This document shows, one piece after another, positions 42,503 to 64,000 of a DNA stretch of 64,000 nucleotides. This DNA is from Metridium senile (Eukaryota > Cnidaria > Anthozoa > Actiniaria > Metridiidae). The DNA is taken from assembly GCA_949775045.1 (NCBI GenBank), contig OX459110.1:2251001-2315000 (forward strand), given 5' to 3'. Numbering within the stretch: the first letter of the stretch is position 1; each line of letters begins with the position of its first letter. The notes beneath the pieces are model-generated. The model saw nothing but the letters and a program-made list of their open reading frames with translations, was not told where the DNA came from and ran no database searches. The position numbers and the translations under genes were made by a program.

Positions 42503-44629
42503 TTACCCTGGTCGTAGTTTCATTTCACTGGTTTTGTAAGACAAATCATTACTTTTATAGTACCACCAATTTACTCCACCAGCTTTGACTACGTTTCCTA
42601 AATATTTACCATTAAGATTAGAATGGTAGCAGCTTTCATACCACCATGCACCAGTACGAAAAACAGCACAATTATAACTGCTCGCATCATTATCTCTATG
42701 TTTTGTAGTAAATGCCATGTTGTTATGAAGTCCCAATGAATCCCCAGCATTACCTGAATACGAGCCTACCCTAAGTCTGTATTTGTCAGCTTCGTCACCA
42801 ACACTAAAACTACCATATTTAGCATATTTACTAGTTCCTTCCCAGTCCCCTATATCCACGCGCAGACTCGATGCTCTTCTTGTTGTCAGTCGATGAATGT
42901 AGTCATTACCCAACCAAAACTCACCATTCAGGTTTCCAAAACCTGTTTTGTAGTCTTGCCAGTTAAGATAAAAGTCAACTGATCCTTCTTTTCTTCTTTG
43001 GAACACGGTCCACCCCCCACCGTCTGTTGTCATGTCACAATAGACTTGAAAGGCGCCTTGGTCGTCAGGTTGCACTGTGTACACACCGTTACGTCTCTCT
43101 CCAGCTTTGTAGATTTCTGAACAATCTTCTGGTCGACGTACGGAGAGAGTTGATTTAGTTTCTGTATGAAAAACACCAGCGCTTGTAGCGATGCACACAA
43201 ACACACCTGAATCAGTTGTTCTCAAGTCTTTTACAATCAAAGAACCATTTCTTATTTCATATCTGCCTGCAGGAAGAACACCATTGTATTTTCTCCAGCT
43301 GATAACTGGCTGAGGGTCTCCTTTAGCACTGCAGTCCAGAACAACGGTCTTGCCAATGAACCCAGTGTATGATGAACGTGGTTTGATAGTAAAACTTGGC
43401 AGCTCAACTACAATAAGAATTGTTCCTTTGATAACAGAGCCAAGAAGATTCTCAGCCCTACACAAATATATTCCTGAATCATCTTTGTTGGATGTCAACA
43501 AGGTCAGCCGTCTATCATTGATAACACTACGATTGTCTGGTAACGAACCAATAGATTTAGACCACTTGACCTTTGGTCTAGGATGTCCCGTCACGTGACA
43601 TGTTGGTAGAGTGACGTCACTTCCTATCTTTGTGTAGATTGGTCCTTTGGTCAAAGTCAGTCGTGGACGAAAGTTCACTTCGATTGTTGCCTTGTTGTGA
43701 TCTTTACCAATAATATTGGAAGCATGACACTGATAGATTCCTGAGTCACTGGGCGTGACTGACTTAACTTCAAGTTTTCCACTACTGTCAACTGTCGTTC
43801 TATCTGTCGCTAGGGAACCATTTACTTTACTCCACACAACGACAGGTCGTGGATAACCACTTGCAGAACAATGCAAGATGGCCGACTGGCTTTCATTGAT
43901 TACCAAATGACGAGGTGAAATGATCACTGACGGAGCTGCTAGGGAAGGACCAGGATCCCCCTTCGGTCCCAGCATGCCTCGGGGACCAGCAGCTCCATTG
44001 ATGCCAGGATTACCTTTAAAACCACGTGGTCCTCGTTTTCCTGTTCTTCCACGTCTACCCCTTCGACCACGCGGTCCTGGTGGACCGGGAGGTCCCGGTA
44101 CTGGACCCCAGTACCGCCCTGATTGTAGCTTTGTGAAAGCTTTCCCAATTTCTTGATGAATAGTTTTTGTGATCTGTTCTTTCAACGTTTCTTGTGTCTT
44201 ATTCTTTCCGTCCAAAGTTGTTCTTTTCAATCTTGATATTGTTTTAGGAATTTCGTATTTATCATGACCATCTTTGTTTTGTTTCAAAGCAGCACTATCT
44301 TTAGTAATCCTTTTCTTGTCGTTTGTCGAGGACATCTTGTTCTCTAACGTTCTCAGACGTGTGCTTTGCTCCTTTAACATCAACTTAATGTGCACAATTT
44401 CTTCATTTGATTTTGAAGAAACATCATCATCAATGTCTGCAGTATTCATGTGGTTGTTGTTTGACGGGGTCATCTTCGTCTCTAACTTATTCAGTCTTGT
44501 GTTTTGCTCATGTAACATCAATTCAATACGTACTAACTCCCCACAACACAAAAACACCGCCATTAGTGAGGCAATGATAGTGAGCTTGGATGGTGAATTC
44601 ACCACATCGACGTCTTTATTGTTCGTCAT
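42503..44629 (-). CDS. CniFL copy I, 708 aa
   Basis: This is an intact single-exon CniFL, SGRYWGPVPG subtype, with an RLKR-T site. All domains are present. In the FReD the calcium motif reads HRDND in place of DRDND, so the first acidic ligand is lost and one residue is deleted after it (DASSYNC). The pocket GAWWYESCYHSN is like copy F. The frame stays open for 54 codons upstream of the ATG, but those codons lack an ATG and equal the non-coding flank of other copies. The start is the ATG at 44629. Confidence 0.92.
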   Translation of the reverse strand: MTNNKDVDVVNSPSKLTIIASLMAVFLCCGELVRIELMLHEQNTRLNKLETKMTPSNNNHMNTADIDDDVSSKSNEEIVHIKLMLKEQSTRLRTLENKMSSTNDKKRITKDSAALKQNKDGHDKYEIPKTISRLKRTTLDGKNKTQETLKEQITKTIHQEIGKAFTKLQSGRYWGPVPGPPGPPGPRGRRGRRGRTGKRGPRGFKGNPGINGAAGPRGMLGPKGDPGPSLAAPSVIISPRHLVINESQSAILHCSASGYPRPVVVWSKVNGSLATDRTTVDSSGKLEVKSVTPSDSGIYQCHASNIIGKDHNKATIEVNFRPRLTLTKGPIYTKIGSDVTLPTCHVTGHPRPKVKWSKSIGSLPDNRSVINDRRLTLLTSNKDDSGIYLCRAENLLGSVIKGTILIVVELPSFTIKPRSSYTGFIGKTVVLDCSAKGDPQPVISWRKYNGVLPAGRYEIRNGSLIVKDLRTTDSGVFVCIATSAGVFHTETKSTLSVRRPEDCSEIYKAGERRNGVYTVQPDDQGAFQVYCDMTTDGGGWTVFQRRKEGSVDFYLNWQDYKTGFGNLNGEFWLGNDYIHRLTTRRASSLRVDIGDWEGTSKYAKYGSFSVGDEADKYRLRVGSYSGNAGDSLGLHNNMAFTTKHRDNDASSYNCAVFRTGAWWYESCYHSNLNGKYLGNVVKAGGVNWWYYKSNDLSYKTSEMKLRPG

Positions 44630-44865
44630 TTTAGACCGAGCAATATCGCACAACCCAGTTTTAACGTCGTGAAAACATGCCAAGACTAAGATGTGAAATA
44701 CGATCACAGTTTTAATACAAGAACAGACAAGAATTGGAATTCTATACCCAGAGGTCGAATGGCTATCAGTTGGGAATTCCCCTAGTGACACAGGGAGCCC
44801 GTCTTCCCTTATTTACTGCAACAGATCAGAGATGCCCAATATTGTATATGTTAATTTGACTTGTC
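44630..44865 (-). promoter_or_regulatory. conserved 5' flank / probable promoter of CniFL copy I
   Basis: The standard upstream block with AGTAAATAAGG on the minus strand, followed by the short MITE-like block at about 44890-45090. Confidence 0.4.
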
Positions 44866-45179
44866 GATTTTTGACAATTTAAAAAAAAAAGCGTTGGAGG
44901 GCGAGTTATTGTCACTGAATTTAGCTTAACAGTCTTTTAGATTTGACTGTGAAAAGTTCAGTGCCGTGTGCATGCCGCGACCATGATGTTTCTAGAATTA
45001 TTTGACACTGATCTTGCCCTGACCGCGTTCATGCCGTGAGCTTTTCATAGTCAATACGAAATCTGCTCTAACAAACATCGCAACTGCGACTGGTAGGAAT
45101 TTCGTGAGATCATTTTGCAAAATAAGGTTTTCTGTTGCTAATTTGAGCCTCGGACTTACAAGAAATGGATATAGTGTTT

Positions 45180-45365
45180 GTGAAATACAATCACAGTTTA
45201 CAGGAAAAGACAAGAATTGGAATTCTATACCCGGAGGTCAAAGCCTCTCAGTTGGGAATTCCCCTACTGACCCAGGGAGCCCGCCTTCCCTTATTTACTG
45301 CAACAGATCAGAGATGCCCAATATTGTATATGTTAATTTGACTTGTCGATTTTTGACAATTTAAA
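45180..45365 (-). promoter_or_regulatory. second copy of the CniFL promoter block
   Basis: The block from GAAATACAATCACAG to the TTTTGACAATTT motif occurs again about 487 bp upstream of the first one. It is followed by its own short MITE-like block (to about 45660). Copy I therefore has two promoter-like blocks in tandem, but no second coding start. Confidence 0.5.
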
Positions 45366-45659
45366 AAAAAAGCGTTAGAGGGCGAGTTATTATCACTGAA
45401 TTTAGCTTAACAGTCTTTTAGATTTGACTGTGAAAAGTTCATTGCCGTGTGCGTGCCGCGACCATGATGTTTCTAGAATTATTTGACAGACCTTGCCGTG
45501 CCTTGACCGCGTTCATGCCGTGAGCTTTTCAGTCAATACGAAATCTGCTCTAACAAACATCGCCTCTGCCACTGGTAGGAATTTCGTGAGATCATGTTAA
45601 GAATGGCAATTAAGGCAATTAAGTTTTCTGTTGCTAATTTGAGCCTTGAACTTACAAGA

Positions 45660-45870
45660 AATCAATTATTTAATAGTGTTTGAGCTCTATTTCACAGTAG
45701 CAATTTGATTTTATTACATGGATATATATAGCTTAAATTGTGCTCTATTCCACGGTAGAAATTTTATTTTATGGATATATATAGTGTTTGCGCTCTATTC
45801 TACAGTAACAATTTGATTCTATTTCATGGATATAGTGTTTGCGGTCTATTCCACAGTAGCAATTTGTTCT
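45660..45870. repeat. degenerate 51-bp repeat, about 4 units
   Basis: ATGGATATA-GTGTTTG-like units with small insertions (ATATATAG). Confidence 0.7.
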
Positions 45871-45879
45871 TCCTTGTTA

Positions 45880-46600
45880 CGACATCTCATGTGATTTTCA
45901 GTAAAAATGACAATTACAACATAATATAAAATATTTTAATATATAATTATTATGGCAAACATAATAAAAATCATTGAAAACTACGGGGATACTTGATGTA
46001 GCATCCTTCCCGCTAACTCTTGTTATATTCTTTACAATTTTTCTAAAAATGTTTGAATTTCCACTATAAGTGTGACCATATGACATGGATAACAGTGTTT
46101 TATCAGAACCTAAAACACTAGTATTTCAGCCATAATTTCACTAGTGAAGATATGTACCAAATGTCCTGTATGTACGCGCTCGTCCTAATTTTTTTTTTCT
46201 TTTTGTCCATATAATAAAAAGAACATTACACATTAGGTTGAAAATATTAATAGAGAATAAATTCATATCTTCGCGCCACCGTGTAATATCCTCTATGTAC
46301 TAACCCAGGATTAACTCTATAAGTTTTACTAAGAATTAATACAGTATCAGCACCAAACTGGGCTAAGAACTTTAAGTCAGTCTATTGTTAATAGTTATAA
46401 AAATATAAAAATACATTATGAGCCTGCTATACTGCTAGTACAGCGGTTTTGTAGTAAAATATACAATTAAAATCACAGACCCCACCCATAAGGATTATAA
46501 TTCGCTCTACCCCTCCCCTCCTCCTGTTCAAGTTTCGTGTATTCTCTTTTTTCACAATAACCATAATGCCTTCTGTTTTTGGGGGTAGCTATTGTAATTC
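45880..46600. other. conserved AT-rich spacer block, last CniFL spacer
   Basis: This is the same 700-bp block, including the minus-strand open frame (45898-46086). No further CniFL gene follows to the right, so this marks the edge of the array. Confidence 0.6.
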
Positions 46601-46609
46601 AAATCAGAG

Positions 46610-46802
46610 AAATTTGAATAGATCAAGCAGGCTAACGTATTTCTATGTACGTTTCCTCCAACTCAAAACCTCTGGGGATATAAACGTTTGTCCCAAAAGA
46701 TTTCCACTTGATATCGTTATACATAAGACAAAGAATCATATTCCCAAAAGATTTGGGTGCATGGAAACATACATAGCAACGCGTTAGCCGATTTGGGCTA
46801 TT
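46610..46802. mobile_element. M1 MITE, short form
   Basis: Sister of 17665-17845, with the same ends and no internal hairpin. Confidence 0.6.
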
Positions 46803-46838
46803 ACAATACTGATCTAACACCCCAAAAAGTCTAGTTTA

Positions 46839-47619
46839 GGTGTTTCCCAGTAGGGTTTTCACACTTCCAAATTTTCATTTAGCGAATTGAACTTTCCCTG
46901 ATTTGATCAAAATTAATTTTACATAGGTATTAAACGTCACATTCATGCACTGTTAATCAGACATTAGTGTATGAGTTTGATCGTCGCGGAGTAATAAGCA
47001 ATTCATGTAATTGTAATTATAGAAGTCCGAAAAAAATTTCGGGGCTTCAACGGGATTTGAACCCATGACCTTTGCAGTTCAAATGGGTTCTCATGGGTTC
47101 AAATCCCGTTGAAGTCCCGAAATTTTTTTCGGACTTCTATAATTGCAATTACATAAATTGCTTATTACTCCGCGACGATCATACTCATACACAAATCATA
47201 TAACCGCGGATCAGACCCACATATAAATCAGACATTAATTAGAATGTTTGATTAGAGCGATTTGGAATAATTTGCAAAAACATTCTTTTTACGATTTATT
47301 TGAAATCGCTCTAATCAAACATCCTAACTATGGTCAGAATAATAGCGCATGAATGTTAAGTTTATCATCTATATAGTCATTTGTCTGAAGCTCATCGAAA
47401 ATGCGAGATATTTTAGAAAAACCTATTTCCGCCATCTTTGTTTCACGTTAATTTAAACTGTCATAGCAAGACCAATTGAGTTGAAATTGACATCAATCAA
47501 AAATTCAATCTATGCTTTGTATCTGGTGCAAAATACATCTTGATCAGATCAGGGAAATTAGATCAATTCGCTAATTGAAAAGTGGGAGTGTGGTCATTAA
47601 ACAACTACTGGGAAACACC
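46839..47619. mobile_element. element with GGTGTTTCCCAGTAG inverted ends
   Basis: The ends GGTGTTTCCCAGTAG and CTACTGGGAAACACC are exact complements, and imperfect similarity continues inward for about 80 bp (TTAGCGAATTGA, CCCTGAT-TGATCA). The unoccupied counterpart is AGTCTAGTTAGGGG near 17870. It contains other foldbacks and no gene. Confidence 0.8.
46968..47193. mobile_element. nested foldback with tRNA-like B box
   Basis: Arms of about 100 bp (46968-47067, 47091-47193) meet at a short centre. Each arm holds GGGTTCAAATCCCGTTGAAG, a pol III B-box-like sequence. No A box or cloverleaf is seen, so this is not a tRNA gene but a SINE- or MITE-derived palindrome. A further hairpin (GATTAGAGCGATTT and its complement) lies at about 47251-47325. 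Confidence 0.75.
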
Positions 47620-47722
47620 TTTTAACCTTAAAGGGTTATTCTTTTATCATACACTACTGATTGTTTTATCAATTGAAAAAAGCACTGACAAATTAAATCG
47701 CAGCAACTTGTCGCCTAGTATA

Positions 47723-48007
47723 TACCTATTTTAAAAATCGTTGTCGCAGCCGAAGCTACAGTCCACACTCTAAAGCCTGCAAAGGATATCGGTTACATGG
47801 ACTTAATTTGTGATTCATTGCACGTTTTTAAAGAAATATTTCTATCTACCACAACAACAACTTGTTATGGTCATATAAAACAAACATGAACAACCAAAAT
47901 ATGCTATGAATATATTGATAACAAGAGAAGAAATACCAGCATCCTTTGCAGGCTTCAGAGTGTGGACTGTGGGTTTGTTTGCGACAACGATTTTTGAAAT
48001 AGGTGTA
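47723..48007. mobile_element. TA-flanked MITE (TACACCTATTT / AAATAGGTGTA)
   Basis: The arms contain GTTGTCGCAGCCGAAGC and GTCCACACTCTAAAGCCTGC with their complements. The empty site is visible at 17957 (AGTATATACAGGCC). A sister copy lies at 55990-56284 in an intron of the docking gene. Confidence 0.82.
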
Positions 48008-48099
48008 TACAGACCTTTAAAAATGCGCACACTTTTGTGCGTTGCACTATAAACAATTCGACGTCGTTTTAGCTGCCATGTCCCATTTATACACTAGAG

Positions 48100-48490
48100 T
48101 ACGGACAAATCGTATCGAAGAACAAATCGTATCGAAGAACAAATCGTATCGACGGACAAATCGTATCGACGGACAAATCGTATCGAAGAACAAATCGTAT
48201 CGACGGACAAATCGTATCGACGGACAAATCTTATCGACGGACAAATCGTATCGAAGAACAAATCGTATCGACGGACAAATCGTATCGACGGACAAATCGT
48301 ATCGAAGGACAAATCGTATCGACGGACAAATCGTATCGACGGACGAATAGTATCGACGGACAAATCGTATCGACGGACAAATCGTATCGACGGACGAATA
48401 GTATCGACGGACAAATCGTATCGACGGACAAATCGTATTGACGGACAAATCGTATCGACAGACAAATCGTATTGACGGACAAATCGTTTT
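48100..48490. repeat. 17-bp satellite, about 23 units
   Basis: Unit AAATCGTATCGACGGAC with GAAGA/GACGG variants. The period is not a multiple of three and lacks stops, so several frames are open on both strands without being genes. It is a direct head-to-tail array without spacers, so it is not a CRISPR. Confidence 0.9.
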
Positions 48491-48704
48491 AACGGACGAA
48501 TCTTCCGTAATTTTCTTCGTCTAATGTGAATTCACTAACATCAGGCAAACATTTCGTCTCAAATTTTGTTCGTCCCGTTCCGTCCATATGATTTGTCCGT
48601 CTTTTAGTGTGAACACGGCTGTTGACAATAATTGCAAGCCAGTTGCAAGGAAAGCCACCCTGGGGACATGTGTGAACACAAAGTACTATCTATTTTAATC
48701 GTTG

Positions 48705-48846
48705 TTTAAACGGGCCCAACATGTTGGACTCATATTGCTGCCTGTTGTATGATGTTGGATGAAACATCATCCTACATTTCTTTTGTTCTCGTGTTCAACA
48801 AACCGTATCGCAACAATGTTGGTCCAACATGTTGGGCCCGTTTAAA
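48705..48846. mobile_element. small foldback element (TTTAAACGGGCCCAAC)
   Basis: TTTAAACGGGCCCAACATG at the left and its complement at the right enclose about 100 bp with further ATGTTGGA motifs. Its position is just beyond the stop of the docking gene. Confidence 0.65.
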
Positions 48847-48987
48847 GAGGCCCTTAATTAATTATTATAAGCCTACGTTGTCAGTTAGACGATGTTGGAT
48901 GGGGACCGTTCAAAAGAACCCAACATATATATTGATATTATCAAAATTCTTGGCAGGTTATTTGACGCGGTGGTAATATTGTAATCG

Positions 48988-63265
<14,278 letters not shown>

Positions 63266-63339
63266 CTTTCAAGAAAGAAAAAAATGACATTAAAATCGCT
63301 GAATTTTGTTGTGCTTGTTTAGCGCATTTTAAGGCTGAA

Positions 63340-63685
63340 TCATTGTCATCATCAATCATCATCATCATTATTATGATTATCATCCCCATATCATCATCAT
63401 CATCATCACCATCGTCATCATCACCACTATCATCATCATTGTTATATGATTATTATCATCACCATCATCCCCACCATCACCATCACCATCATCGTTATGA
63501 TTATCCCTGACCACCATTATCATCATCATCATCACCCTCACTCCATCACTACGAACATCATCATCACATCATCAATAGTTCATATATTTTCATAAACTGT
63601 CGTCTATCTGCAATCTCGTTGGGTCGTTCTTCATCTTCATCACCATCATTACCATCACAACCACCACCACCATCATCATAATCAC

Positions 63686-63717
<32 letters not shown>

Positions 63718-64000
63718 CAACCATCACCAACACCACCATCACAACAACCATCATCATCACAACCATCACCAACACCACCATCACAACAACCATCAACATC
63801 ACAACCACCATCACAACCACAACCAACATCACCATCATCTTCACAACCACCACCATCAACATTACAACCACCATCACAACCACCACCAACACCACCATCA
63901 CAACTACCATCATCATCACAACCACCACCACCACCCCGTCACCACCACCACCGTCACCACCACAACCACCACCGTCACCACCACCATCACAACCACCACC
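63340..64000. repeat. (ATC)n/(ACC)n low-complexity tract
   Basis: Mixed ATC, ACC and AAC triplets run to the window end, with a non-repetitive island near 63580-63640. Met/Val-rich minus-strand frames here are artefacts. Confidence 0.85.

Noticed and set aside
44630..44791. N-terminal extension of CniFL copy I and similar extensions in the other copies
   Set aside because: The extensions begin at GTG or TTG, contain no ATG and are closed by a stop in copy H. The conserved MTxxKD ATG is the likely start.
48047..48482. Several overlapping frames, or a CRISPR-like array, in the 17-bp repeat
   Set aside because: Open frames in more than one phase follow from a stop-free 17-bp unit. Direct repeats without spacers in an animal genome are a satellite, not a CRISPR.

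Overview
The window is nuclear DNA of a metazoan, most likely an anthozoan cnidarian (stony coral or sea anemone). The main evidence is a tandem family of type II membrane proteins with the order membrane anchor, coiled coil, collagen, three Ig domains, fibrinogen-related domain (FReD). As far as I know, this combination is characteristic of the cnidarian ficolin-like proteins (CniFLs). The high density of MITEs, tRNA-derived SINEs, satellites and trinucleotide/tetranucleotide arrays also fits an invertebrate genome. The species cannot be named from the sequence alone.

From 1 to about 46 kb there is a head-to-tail array of CniFL genes, all on the minus strand. One is cut by the window edge (1-533). 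Six are intact single-exon genes (2953-5067, 9382-11499, 14391-16508, 22394-24523, 28913-31042, 42503-44629). One is frameshifted (18115-20240) and two are truncated (7893-8862, 27878-28112). The spacers share a layout: a conserved 5' flank, usually a 51-bp repeat array, about 700 bp of AT-rich conserved spacer, a foldback MITE (called M1 here), and a 90-bp satellite whose every unit carries a CRE-type TGACGTCA site. The pair 0/A resembles the pair C/D, which suggests an 11-kb block duplication. F, H and I share a retroelement fragment in their 3' flank.

A 6.5-kb DNA transposon (35766-42285) has split the spacer in front of the last intact CniFL copy. It has imperfect terminal inverted repeats of about 130 bp. 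It carries a two-exon gene for a protein of about 1557 aa with Cys/His zinc-binding motifs, a FEN1/XPG-like nuclease domain and a C-terminal CXC (tesmin/TSO1-like) motif. A 765-bp palindrome lies inside its single intron.

From 63.3 kb down to 49.0 kb runs a spliced minus-strand gene that no long ORF reveals. I assembled it from 13 small exons with matching splice phases, with one join unresolved. It encodes a phosphotyrosine-docking region (repeated YxxM and YxN motifs) followed by a long proline-rich tail ending in a stop at 48988. Its start lies outside the window. Its introns are filled with microsatellites, 66-bp satellites, SINEs and MITEs. The two ends of this region are a 17-bp satellite and a 101-bp satellite derived from a SINE body.

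Functionally, the CniFL array looks like a rapidly evolving set of surface or shed lectin-like recognition proteins. Each has a conserved furin-type site between coiled coil and collagen. Differences between copies cluster in the C-terminal FReD segment that carries the calcium and ligand site. Any link between the docking protein and CniFL signalling is speculative.
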